A stretch of 8,190 nt of DNA from Desulfobacteraceae bacterium (GCA_030638935.1 DAOWDR010000171.1:1-8190), one strand, 5' to 3'; positions 1 to 6,950 are shown, numbered from the stretch's first letter. Translations and numbers: made by a program. The notes: a model not told the origin generated them from the sequence alone.

Positions 1-292
1 ATTCTTCAATTTTGCTGACCATGCCTTTGATATTAATCAGGGGGTGACGCTGGAAAACAGTGGGAAGTCCATAGGTAAGGCTGCATACCATGCATTTCCC
101 AGGCCGCTGGGTCAGGTTAAAGCCAAGCACAATCTGGTCCGATGCAGCAGAGATACATTCCAGCCTTATATCATAGGCGCCCTCTGATGCATCCCCGTAT
201 AAGGCCTCAAAAAACTGATCGCTTTTTTCCGGGGGCAAAAGGCTGTCCAAAAAATCCTGGGTGGCTATTTTTTCTAAACAGGCCTGATTCAT
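1..292 (-). CDS. Conserved hypothetical CxxC protein, 3' end outside window
   Basis: The first 97 residues of a small soluble protein are visible, beginning MNQACLEKIATQDF and running off the left edge without a stop. The ATG is preceded by AGGTGA about five bases upstream, a reasonable ribosome binding site. There is no signal peptide or membrane segment. A distinctive block near residues 64-85 reads RPGKCMVCSLTYGLPTVFQR and is followed by HPLIN. It holds a CxxC pair (C67 and C70), which could bind a metal or be redox active. I recall a conserved family in Desulfobacterota with this block, often carrying the misleading database label 'pancreas/duodenum homeobox protein 1', but I cannot verify that here. 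The function is unknown. It lies 151 bases downstream of the hybrid kinase on the same strand, and a possible promoter of its own lies between them. Confidence 0.75.
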   Translation of the reverse strand, partial: MNQACLEKIATQDFLDSLLPPEKSDQFFEALYGDASEGAYDIRLECISAASDQIVLGFNLTQRPGKCMVCSLTYGLPTVFQRHPLINIKGMVSKIEE

Positions 293-299
293 TATGATC

Positions 300-328
300 A
301 CCTATCCTTATGTTCGCTTAAGTGTCAA
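300..328 (-). promoter_or_regulatory. Possible weak promoter for the CxxC protein
   Basis: Reading the minus strand, a perfect TTGACA (323-328) lies upstream of the small gene. At 16-17 bases spacing there is only a poor -10 match (GATAGG at 301-306 or ATAGGT at 300-305), and it falls very close to the start codon. The -35 match is seen directly. That it functions as a promoter is a guess. Confidence 0.2.
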
Positions 329-443
329 ACCATGAATTTCTTTTCTATTAAACCTGCCCGGGAAAATCAAGTATAAAAAATGGAGGGAGGGAGAAATCAC
401 AAATAAAGTAAAAAAAGAACACTAGGTATAGGTTATAATGCCT

Positions 444-3185
444 TTATCTTAATTTTCCGGCATCAAATTTAACAGCCGCCCACTTTTCAATCATATCTGA
501 AAGTGCCTGGGGTTTAACAGGCTTTGAAAGATAGTCATTCATACCGGATTCCAGGCATTTTTCCCGATCCCCTTTCATTGCGTTGGCTGTCATGGCAACC
601 ACTATAACCTTGTGATCAATTACCTTGGATTTTGGATTCCTGATTTCACCCGTTGCCTCGTAGCCATCCATCTCCGGCATCTGGCAATCCATCAATACAA
701 TATTATAGGGGACAATTTCCATGGCCTTGGTCGCTTCCTTTCCATTGGCAACTGCATCGGCAGTATATCCCAATTTCTTCAAAATATTTAAGGCTACTTT
801 TTGGTTGATAATGTTGTCTTCGGCCAGCAGGATGCGAACCCTGAGTTTTTGATTTTCAACAAGGGCATGCCGGGTAATAATAGGGATAGGCCCATTCCTG
901 TCCGCTCCCTGCTGTATACCGGCAACAACGGCAAGGCAGTCATAGAGTTGTGACAATTTGACAGGTTTCTGCAGATAGGCGGCAAACCCGATTTTTTCCA
1001 ATCGCTTGGTATCACCGCGCTTGCCAATTGAGGTCATCATTATAAGTGCGGTATTTTTCAAATCAGGATTTTGCTTGATCTTTGTTCCAAGTGTCGCCCC
1101 GTCCATCTCCGGCATCTGCATGTCTATGATTGCAATCTCAAAAGGATTTTTATCCATCACGGCACCCTTAAGTTTTTCTAAAGCCTGGTCTCCTCCCGGG
1201 GTTTCTTCATATAGACATTCCCATAACTTTAGCTGCTCCCTCAGCACATAACGATTTGTTGTATTATCATCAACTATCAGGATGCGTTTTCCCCTGATAT
1301 CCTCGGGCAGAGCCCTTGTCTTTTCTTCACCCCGGGGCTGTTTTTTAAAAACTGCCGTAAACCAGAACATAGCACCTTTGCCCTCTTCACTCTCCACACC
1401 TATCCGGCCGCCCATGGCCTCTGCAAGCTGTTTTGATATTGTCAAACCCAATCCTGTTCCACCGAACTTACGGGTTGTGGAACTGTCGACCTGTGAAAAG
1501 GATTGAAAAAGACGGTTCATGCGATCCTTTGGAATACCGATCCCTGTATCTGTAATGCTGAATCGAATGGTTGCATGGGTTGGATTTTCATCATCAAGGG
1601 AGGTGTGAACAGCCACTTCGTCCTTTTGGGTAAATTTAATTGAATTGCCCACAAGGTTTATCAGTATCTGGCGCAACCGCCCCGGATCTCCATTTAAGAG
1701 CGATGGAACTTCATGGTGAATCATATTGATAAATTCCAGATCCTTTTCATGGGCCTTGACTGCTATGAGATCGCAGGCCTCATCCAAGGTGACCCTCAAA
1801 TCAAAATCAATATTTTCAAGGTCAAGCTTGCCCGCTTCAATTTTAGAATAATCAAGAATATCATTGATTATATCCAGCAAGGAATCACCGCTGCTTCGAA
1901 TGGTTTCGGTAAAATCCCGCTGTTCCCCTGTCAATTTTGTTCCCAAAAGAAGGCCGGTCATGCCGATGACACCGTTCATGGGTGTCCTGATCTCATGACT
2001 CATATTGGCTAAAAATTCGCTTTTGGCAATGTTGGCCATTTCTGCCCGGGCTGTCTGTTCTTCAAGAAGTGTATTGGTTTCTTGCAACTTTTCATCCCCC
2101 AGCCTGCGCTCTTCAATCTCAGCCTGCAGGGATAGAGAGGTTTTTTTTATATTCCTGTTAAGTCCTGAAATAAAGACAACGGCTCCTAAAACAGCGATAA
2201 ACAAAATGACAATTGCCAGTATCCATGGCCAATACTTTTTTGTAACACCGGCAAGTGTTATCTTCCCATAATCCTTATAAGGACCCAGCCTCAACTCTTT
2301 AAGGCAATCATGCACCGGTTGATAGTTCAAGGGAATTGTCCAGCCGGCACAGCTTGCCGCATTTGCCGCATCGGAATCTTCAGGCATATTAATCAATGCC
2401 ACAGCAACCTTTTCCGCCAGGTCATTGGAGATATGCTTGAGTTTGGAAAAGGGCCATTCAGGATATTTTCGGGTGGAATGCAGGAAGGGCATATGGAATT
2501 GTCTCCCCCCGTGTTCATGGATTATATTAAATTCATCCATACGGATCTTATCTTCAGCCTGCATTCGTTCAAGAGTGCCGGTTCGAACGGTTCCCCCATC
2601 AATTTTCCCCTCTCTAACCTGGAAGACCACAGCATCATGGGTTCCTGCGAAAAGGAGTGAACCAAACTCCCTAGGATCTATTCCTGCTTCTTTAAACTCT
2701 CTTAAAGCGGTTCTCCAGCCGCCAAAAGAAGTCTTTTTGACTGCCATGAACGTTTTTCCCCTAAGATCACTGAGACGGCGGATATCTTTTCGTGTTTTTT
2801 TACAAAATATCACCCCACCGAATGTTGTTGATACAATATTTTGAATCTTATTTTTTAATGTAGCTATTCGGGTGATGCCGTTCCTGCTTTCCAGTTCCAC
2901 ATAAAATGAAGGGTTGGACAAGATGAAATCAACTTTAGCGGTTTCAACGGCAGGGTAAACATCATCAAAATCAAGGGGTAAGATTATAAAGGTTTTCCCG
3001 GGAATTTTGCCGGTTAAATATTTGGCTGTTGAAGACCATTTTTCCAGGCAACGCCCAGGGCCTCCCTTTGCCAAAACACCAATTTTTATTGTTGAATCTT
3101 CAGCAAATGCAAAACCTGTAACCATAAAGATGGAGATAAGAACAAAAATAATTTTTTTACTCTTTAATATGATAAAATTTTCCAT
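444..3185 (-). CDS. Membrane hybrid sensor histidine kinase with PhnD-like periplasmic sensor and two receiver domains
   Basis: This 913-residue protein has a signal peptide (1-28, likely cut after AFA) and a periplasmic domain (about 30-315) resembling the phosphate/phosphonate ABC-transporter binding proteins (PhnD-like, PF12974). Landmarks there are KIGVLAKGG, PLDFDD and DFILSNPSFYVELE. A membrane helix (about 318-341) is followed by a helical linker. The HisKA domain carries the phospho-acceptor His397 in MSHEIRTP. The ATPase domain has the N-box N510/N514, DTGIG at 546 and GTGLG at 576. Receiver 1 (about 633-750) has D639/D640, phospho-acceptor D688 and K740. Receiver 2 (about 783-900) has E789/D790, D833 and K888. 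All catalytic residues are present. There is no HPt or DNA-binding domain, so an external HPt or regulator is needed. The first ATG is kept because it supplies the signal peptide, although no clear Shine-Dalgarno precedes it. It starts 12 bases after the upstream kinase gene stops, which suggests translational coupling. The ligand is unknown; binding of a phosphonate or phosphate is inference only. Confidence 0.93.
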   Translation of the reverse strand: MENFIILKSKKIIFVLISIFMVTGFAFAEDSTIKIGVLAKGGPGRCLEKWSSTAKYLTGKIPGKTFIILPLDFDDVYPAVETAKVDFILSNPSFYVELESRNGITRIATLKNKIQNIVSTTFGGVIFCKKTRKDIRRLSDLRGKTFMAVKKTSFGGWRTALREFKEAGIDPREFGSLLFAGTHDAVVFQVREGKIDGGTVRTGTLERMQAEDKIRMDEFNIIHEHGGRQFHMPFLHSTRKYPEWPFSKLKHISNDLAEKVAVALINMPEDSDAANAASCAGWTIPLNYQPVHDCLKELRLGPYKDYGKITLAGVTKKYWPWILAIVILFIAVLGAVVFISGLNRNIKKTSLSLQAEIEERRLGDEKLQETNTLLEEQTARAEMANIAKSEFLANMSHEIRTPMNGVIGMTGLLLGTKLTGEQRDFTETIRSSGDSLLDIINDILDYSKIEAGKLDLENIDFDLRVTLDEACDLIAVKAHEKDLEFINMIHHEVPSLLNGDPGRLRQILINLVGNSIKFTQKDEVAVHTSLDDENPTHATIRFSITDTGIGIPKDRMNRLFQSFSQVDSSTTRKFGGTGLGLTISKQLAEAMGGRIGVESEEGKGAMFWFTAVFKKQPRGEEKTRALPEDIRGKRILIVDDNTTNRYVLREQLKLWECLYEETPGGDQALEKLKGAVMDKNPFEIAIIDMQMPEMDGATLGTKIKQNPDLKNTALIMMTSIGKRGDTKRLEKIGFAAYLQKPVKLSQLYDCLAVVAGIQQGADRNGPIPIITRHALVENQKLRVRILLAEDNIINQKVALNILKKLGYTADAVANGKEATKAMEIVPYNIVLMDCQMPEMDGYEATGEIRNPKSKVIDHKVIVVAMTANAMKGDREKCLESGMNDYLSKPVKPQALSDMIEKWAAVKFDAGKLR

Positions 3186-3197
3186 GCTTTTATGGGT

Positions 3198-4289
3198 TTA
3201 ATTTTCATCCAGCGCTTTTCTGACAATTTTAGCCAGTTCTTCCCTGGAAAAAGGTTTTTGAATAAAGTGTACCCCCTTCGCAAGAACGCCCTGGTGGGAA
3301 ATGGCATCTGCCGTGTATCCGGACATGAAGATGCAGTTTAAACCAGGGCAAATGGATTGTAATTGTTCTGCCAGGTCAGGTCCGTTCATTTTGGGCATGA
3401 CCACATCGGTGATGAGCAGATGAATTTTGCCGGCATACTCCCTGACAATCCCAATGGCCTTTTCAGGTGCAATAGAAGTCAACAGGGTGTAATCCAGTCC
3501 TTTTAACATTTTTTCCATGATGCTTAAAATTTCGGAATCATCTTCCACCACAAGGATGGTCTCACCCCGGCCTAACAGGATTTTGTCTCTGATATCTTCT
3601 TGGGCCTCGACGGTAGTGGCTTCATGCCTTGGCAGATAGATCCTGATGTTTGTTCCCCTGTCAGGTTCACTGTAAACCTTGACAAAACCATTGTTCTGCT
3701 TGACGATGCCGTAGACCATGGCCAGGCCGAGACCTGTGCCCTTATCCACATCCTTTGTGGTAAAAAACGGTTCAAAAATATTATCCAATATTTTTTTGTC
3801 CATGCCGCAGCCATTATCGCCCACGGACAAAAGAACAAACTTGCCTGGAACAAAACCCGGATTATCCAGGCAATAGGCTTGGTCAAGGGTTATGGTGGTG
3901 GTTTCAATGGTGACCTTGCCCACCCCTTCGATGGCATCCCTGGCATTAACGCAGAGGTTGGCCAGAATCTGGTCTAACTGGGAGGGGTCCATTTTGACAG
4001 ACCAGAGACCCGAACCTGGCAGCCAGGCAAGATTAATATCCTCACCAATGAGACGTCGAAGCATTTTGAGCATACTTTCCACATTGTCGTTCAGGTCAAG
4101 TACCTTTGGGGCTATGGTCTGCTTCCGGGCAAAGGCCAGCAGCTGCCGGGTGATGTTTGCTGCACGTTTTGCAGCCATGAGGATATCATCGAAATATTCA
4201 CGGAGCTGTTCTTTAGTGTCCAGACCATCCATGGCCAATTCAGCGGTGCTCATGATCACGCTGAGGGCATTATTGAAATCATGGGCCAC
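3198..4289 (-). CDS. Kinase core and receiver half of a frameshifted PAS hybrid histidine kinase
   Basis: This frame holds 363 residues, the first codon being GTG. It begins exactly inside a histidine-kinase H-box: VAHDFNNAL, with the phospho-acceptor His3. The dimerisation helices follow (to about 60), then an ATPase domain with N-box N111/N115, DNGCG at 158 and GTGLG at 184 (to about 220). A C-terminal receiver domain (about 243-360) has E249/D250, phospho-acceptor D295 and K345. A kinase cannot normally start at its H-box, and the missing PAS and first-helix part is encoded directly upstream in another frame. The GTG is therefore best read as an internal valine codon (GG-V-AHDFNN), not a true start. 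Independent initiation is conceivable because the run of G just upstream could act as a crude ribosome binding site, but a product lacking the N-terminal half of its first helix would probably fold poorly. The gene stops 12 bases before the PhnD-type kinase. Confidence 0.85.
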   Translation of the reverse strand: MAHDFNNALSVIMSTAELAMDGLDTKEQLREYFDDILMAAKRAANITRQLLAFARKQTIAPKVLDLNDNVESMLKMLRRLIGEDINLAWLPGSGLWSVKMDPSQLDQILANLCVNARDAIEGVGKVTIETTTITLDQAYCLDNPGFVPGKFVLLSVGDNGCGMDKKILDNIFEPFFTTKDVDKGTGLGLAMVYGIVKQNNGFVKVYSEPDRGTNIRIYLPRHEATTVEAQEDIRDKILLGRGETILVVEDDSEILSIMEKMLKGLDYTLLTSIAPEKAIGIVREYAGKIHLLITDVVMPKMNGPDLAEQLQSICPGLNCIFMSGYTADAISHQGVLAKGVHFIQKPFSREELAKIVRKALDEN

Positions 4290-5151
4290 CCCCCCCAGCC
4301 AGCCGTCCCACGGATTCCATTTTTTGGGCCTGGCGAAATTGTTCCTCCATTTCCCTGGACTCGGTTATATCGTCAAACATGATAAGAAGATGGGGGGTGT
4401 CTGCAATATTGATCGGTACTAAATGTATGTCAAGGACACAGGCTTTTCCAAATGTTGATACAATTTGTACTTCATGGCGTTTTTTCTGGTTTTCCCGGAT
4501 GGTGCCCAAAGCCATATCATACAGCCCGCTCTTTTTCCAGGAATCCAATTGATGGTAATTTTGCTCTAAAACCTGGGCCTTTGTTGCTCCAACCAGATCT
4601 GCTGCCATCTGATTGGCAGAGATACAATCTCCAAGCTCATTGTAAATTGAAATTCCCACAGGAGATGAATCAATTATGTCCTCATTGAGCTGAAAGGCTG
4701 ATCGAAGCTCATCCGCCGACCTCTTTTGTGCAGTAATATCCCTGTTATTGCCCCGGCGGCCCAAATACCTGCCCTGGTCGTCGTAAACCGGGGTGCAATT
4801 ATGCTCCAGCCAGACTTCCCGGCCCTCCTTGGTAAGAATCGGAAATTGTGATGAAAAGACCGGTGTCTCTTTATTGCTTTCATCATTGTAATGGTGGTGT
4901 ACTTTTTCAGCATAATCGGGTTTGACCATTTTTAACACTAGCATGGGATCGGACAAAAATTCTTCAGGGCTGTAACCTGTAATCCGTTCACATGAGGGCG
5001 ATAAATAAATAAATTTTCCGTCCGGGTCAACCCAATATTCCCAGTCATAGGTATGATCGGCCAGGAGGCGAAATCTTGCTTCGCTTTCCCGCAAGTCCTC
5101 TTTGAGTTTATCATACAACTCTTTTTTTAAATAATGGAATTCAAGGCTCAT
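4279..5151 (-). CDS. Tandem-PAS sensor half of a frameshifted hybrid histidine kinase
   Basis: This 290-residue frame has no signal peptide or membrane segment, so the protein is cytoplasmic. A short coiled N-terminus (1-25) leads to PAS domain 1 (about 25-143; SCERITGYSPEEFL, then the PAC-like GRRGNNRDITAQKR). PAS domain 2 (about 152-266) ends in MFDDITESREMEEQ. The signalling helix and the start of the HisKA domain follow (FRQAQKMESVGRLAGG). Translation then runs into GGP and a stop, exactly where family members continue as GGVAHDFNN. The ATG is supported by GAGGAAT, a good ribosome binding site five bases upstream. With one G removed from the tract at 4289-4296, this frame joins the next into a single 650-residue PAS-PAS-HisKA-HATPase-REC protein. 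As written, the product would be a kinase-less PAS protein. The PAS ligands are unknown. Confidence 0.85.
   Translation of the reverse strand: MSLEFHYLKKELYDKLKEDLRESEARFRLLADHTYDWEYWVDPDGKFIYLSPSCERITGYSPEEFLSDPMLVLKMVKPDYAEKVHHHYNDESNKETPVFSSQFPILTKEGREVWLEHNCTPVYDDQGRYLGRRGNNRDITAQKRSADELRSAFQLNEDIIDSSPVGISIYNELGDCISANQMAADLVGATKAQVLEQNYHQLDSWKKSGLYDMALGTIRENQKKRHEVQIVSTFGKACVLDIHLVPINIADTPHLLIMFDDITESREMEEQFRQAQKMESVGRLAGGGGP
4289..4296 (-). other. Run of eight G at the frameshift site in the PAS hybrid kinase
   Basis: On the coding strand the sequence reads CTG GCT, eight G, then TGGCCCATGAT. Seven G would give LAGG-VAHDFNN, the canonical H-box. Eight G gives LAGGGGP and a stop at 4279-4281. 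A single base therefore separates a full-length 650-residue kinase from two fragments. The tract and its frame effect are seen directly. Whether it is a sequencing error, a mutation or a phase-variable switch cannot be decided from one sequence. Confidence 0.9.
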
Positions 5152-5156
5152 CTTTA

Positions 5157-5163
5157 ATTCCTC
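5157..5163 (-). promoter_or_regulatory. Ribosome binding site of the PAS hybrid kinase
   Basis: On the minus strand GAGGAAT lies five bases before the ATG at 5151. It matches the 16S rRNA tail well and supports this start for the kinase operon. The second kinase gene has no comparable site. Confidence 0.6.
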
Positions 5164-5220
5164 TATACTCTTTGATATTTTTGAATCTTGGATACCCAGG
5201 GTGGAATATTTGCCTTATTT

Positions 5221-5236
5221 CGCAAACCCGCAAACC
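5221..5236. repeat. Perfect 8-base tandem repeat in the divergent intergenic region
   Basis: CGCAAACC occurs twice with no gap, in the AT-rich spacer between the kinase operon (minus) and the glycosyltransferase gene (plus). It lies about 70 bases upstream of the kinase start codon. It is the only GC-rich island in the spacer apart from a short patch at 5195-5203. The rest of 5164-5402 shows no convincing promoter pair on either strand. A direct-repeat regulator site is possible, but two copies of eight bases could also be chance. Confidence 0.4.
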
Positions 5237-5402
5237 TATAAAATCACCAGAATACTACTAAAATTCAGGATAATTTATCTGGAATAAGAATACAATAAAT
5301 CATAACCCAAAGCAAATTTAATTCCATACCCGAATTTTTTCTTTATAAAAATCAGGGTAAATGATCTATTTTTTTTCCTTATTTCATGGTAGGGCTTTTC
5401 CC

Positions 5403-6113
5403 ATGGAAACAAAATTATCCATCATAATTCCTGTGTACAGGGAAGCCGCCCTTATATCCGGTACCATCCAGGCCCTTTTGGATCTAAAAAATTTTTTCCC
5501 CTTTGAAATTATTGTATCCGACGGTGAGAAAGACCTGTCAACCCTGAACCATCTTAAAAAAAATAAACCCATATCCAACAGCCACCGGGTCAGGCTGATA
5601 TCCTCTCCCAAAGGCAGGGGATTCCAGTTGAATGCCGGAGCCAAAGCGGCTAGCGGAGAGTTGCTCTTTTTCCTCCATGCCGATACCAGAATTGATCAAA
5701 AAGGAATGGACCTGATGATAAAAACATGGCAGGGCCATGGGGGTCCTTTTTTTTGCGGTGCATTTGATCTTCACATTGATTCTGAAAAAAAAGTCTTCCG
5801 AATGATTGAGAAAATTGCTTCCGCCCGTTCACGGTTCACAAAGATTCCCTATGGAGACCAGGGAATCTTTATGTCACGGCAATTGTTTGATAAAATCGAC
5901 GGGTTTCCAAATATCCCCATTATGGAAGATGTGGGTATGATGTCAAAAATAAAAAAAAATGGTGTTAACCCGATTTTTCTTCCCCATCCCATTGCCACAT
6001 CTGCCCGGCGATGGAAAGACCAGGGAATTTTATTCACCACTTTCAGAAACTGGCTACTGATCTGTCTATATATCCTTGGTGTTCCCCCAAGGGTGCTGAC
6101 AAAATATTATTAG
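5403..6113 (+). CDS. Family 2 glycosyltransferase, TIGR04283-like (rSAM/selenodomain-associated transferase 2)
   Basis: This is a 236-residue GT-A fold glycosyltransferase, close to the usual family length. SIIIPVYRE (6-14) is the nucleotide-sugar binding start. GRGFQLNAGAKAASG (71-85) and FLHADT (90-95, with a DXD-type Asp94) are hallmarks of this subfamily. GDQGIF (151-156), GFPNIPIMEDV (167-177, catalytic-base region) and the SARRW element near 200-204 complete the match. The usual GGSTDGT loop reads SDGEKDLST, a mild deviation. I chose the ATG at 5403, with AGGG eight bases upstream. An in-frame ATG at 5361 would add 14 residues not expected for the family. The C-terminal hydrophobic helix WLLICLYILGV suggests membrane association. 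Database families link it to arsenosugar or selenium-domain loci; the acceptor is unknown. It converges with the TIGR04282-like gene, with 15 bases between the stops and no clear terminator. Confidence 0.88.
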   Translation: METKLSIIIPVYREAALISGTIQALLDLKNFFPFEIIVSDGEKDLSTLNHLKKNKPISNSHRVRLISSPKGRGFQLNAGAKAASGELLFFLHADTRIDQKGMDLMIKTWQGHGGPFFCGAFDLHIDSEKKVFRMIEKIASARSRFTKIPYGDQGIFMSRQLFDKIDGFPNIPIMEDVGMMSKIKKNGVNPIFLPHPIATSARRWKDQGILFTTFRNWLLICLYILGVPPRVLTKYY

Positions 6114-6128
6114 AACCCTTTGGAATAA

Positions 6129-6797
6129 CTATCCAAAATCAGAATCAAACCGGGAATTATTCTCCTGAAAAAGCTGAAGATCTTCCAGGGTATCAATATC
6201 CTGCAAAACAGGTAAAATGCCCGGGGACAGACCGGCTACCTTACATTTTTCAATGGTGGCTGAAAACACGGAGTCCGTCCCCCATTCGATTTGGCGAAAA
6301 ATATCGGGACAGAACCCGTCCCTCTGGAATCCAATGAGCCAATATCCCCCGTCAAGGCTGGGGCCGATGACTACCTTACTTTGACTGAGCAAATCAAAGG
6401 CCGCCAACAGATGGCGGGCACTGATATCAGGGACATCAGTGCCCACCAGAATGGCTTTTTGGATTCCCTGGTCAAAGACCCGGGACAGACCATTGCACAT
6501 ACGCCGGCCCAAATCATCCCCCTGCTGGGGCATATAGGTATGATCCAGCCCCAGCCAGTCTTCAACAATCCCCTGTTTGTCTTCCGGAAAAAAACAGATT
6601 CTGTGATCCATGCCCGACTTTTCAACTGTTGACAGGGTTTTTTGCGCAAAGGTCTTGTATAAAAAAAGAGCTTTTTCCTCCCCTATATCCCGGGCAAGGC
6701 GGGTTTTCACCCGCCCTTTTTCAGGTGCCCTTAAAAAAACAAGAATAGTTTCTTTATTTTTCTGATCCAATAGGATAGTCCATTCCCTTCCCGGCAT
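6129..6797 (-). CDS. DUF2064 / TIGR04282-like glycosyltransferase (rSAM/selenodomain-associated transferase 1)
   Basis: This is a 222-residue protein with a nucleotidyltransferase-like GT-A fold. ILVFLRAPEKGRVKTRLA (18-35) is the nucleotide-binding signature, followed by QQGDDLGRRM (91-100), ILVGTDVPDI (116-125, metal-binding Asp), IGPSLDGGYWLIGF (144-157), WGTDSVF (172-178) and LQDIDTLEDL (198-207). It is complete. The ATG at 6797 follows GGGGG with five bases spacing. The frame stays open to a GTG at 6899, but those 34 extra codons overlie rhodanese coding in another frame and should not be annotated as part of this protein. Its start overlaps the rhodanese remnant by 44 bases, which suggests an ancestral operon with coupled translation. 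This family commonly travels with the TIGR04283 transferase, here the convergent neighbour, in arsenosugar-type loci. The substrate is not known from the sequence. Confidence 0.87.
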   Translation of the reverse strand: MPGREWTILLDQKNKETILVFLRAPEKGRVKTRLARDIGEEKALFLYKTFAQKTLSTVEKSGMDHRICFFPEDKQGIVEDWLGLDHTYMPQQGDDLGRRMCNGLSRVFDQGIQKAILVGTDVPDISARHLLAAFDLLSQSKVVIGPSLDGGYWLIGFQRDGFCPDIFRQIEWGTDSVFSATIEKCKVAGLSPGILPVLQDIDTLEDLQLFQENNSRFDSDFG

Positions 6798-6950
6798 AAA
6801 TACCCCCGGGAAAACGATACACGTTTTTGTATCCCAGTTTTTTGGCCCACATGGCCCCGTTATTACTCCTGGTACACTTACAAAACCGCAGTATACCACA
6901 ATCAGCCTGTCCTTGTCAGGCCCGGGAAAATTTGTAAACTTTTTAATTGT
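6754..6950 (-). pseudogene. Rhodanese-domain remnant: C-terminal half, frameshifted, no start
   Basis: Reading from 6950 the frame gives TIKKFTNFPG, then DKDRLIVVYCGF. After one missing base near 6878-6885 the reading continues as KCTRSNNGAMWAKKLGYKN, then VYRFPGGIYAGKGMDYPI, ending at a TAA (6754-6756). YC with the following loop and CTRS match the rhodanese active-site region, and LGYxNVYRFPGG is the typical C-terminal block. An in-frame TAA lies at 6951-6953 and no ATG is available, so the N-terminal half of the domain is gone. Restoring an A (giving GFVKCTRS) or a T (giving GFCKCTRS) repairs the shift. A functional product is unlikely. Sequencing error could explain the frameshift but not the missing N-terminus. 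The remnant runs 44 bases into the DUF2064 transferase gene, as an intact co-transcribed gene would. Confidence 0.75.

Noticed and set aside
410..416. Run of T on the minus strand downstream of the PhnD-type kinase as a rho-independent terminator
   Set aside because: A run of seven T follows the stop codon by about 28 bases, but the bases before it form no convincing GC-rich hairpin.
1006..2844. Several plus-strand open frames of 74-139 codons opposite the hybrid kinase
   Set aside because: They are all antisense to well-conserved kinase and receiver domains and carry no recognisable motifs, so they are treated as chance open frames.
5361..5402. Upstream ATG at 5361 as start of the glycosyltransferase
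   Set aside because: It would add 14 residues (MIYFFSLFHGRAFP) before a domain that in this family begins a few residues ahead of SIIIP. The ATG at 5403 fits length and spacing better.
6904..6922. Inverted repeat GCCTG/CAGGC as a terminator
   Set aside because: It is a five-base stem with no T run, and it lies inside the rhodanese remnant's coding sequence (residues around DKDRL).
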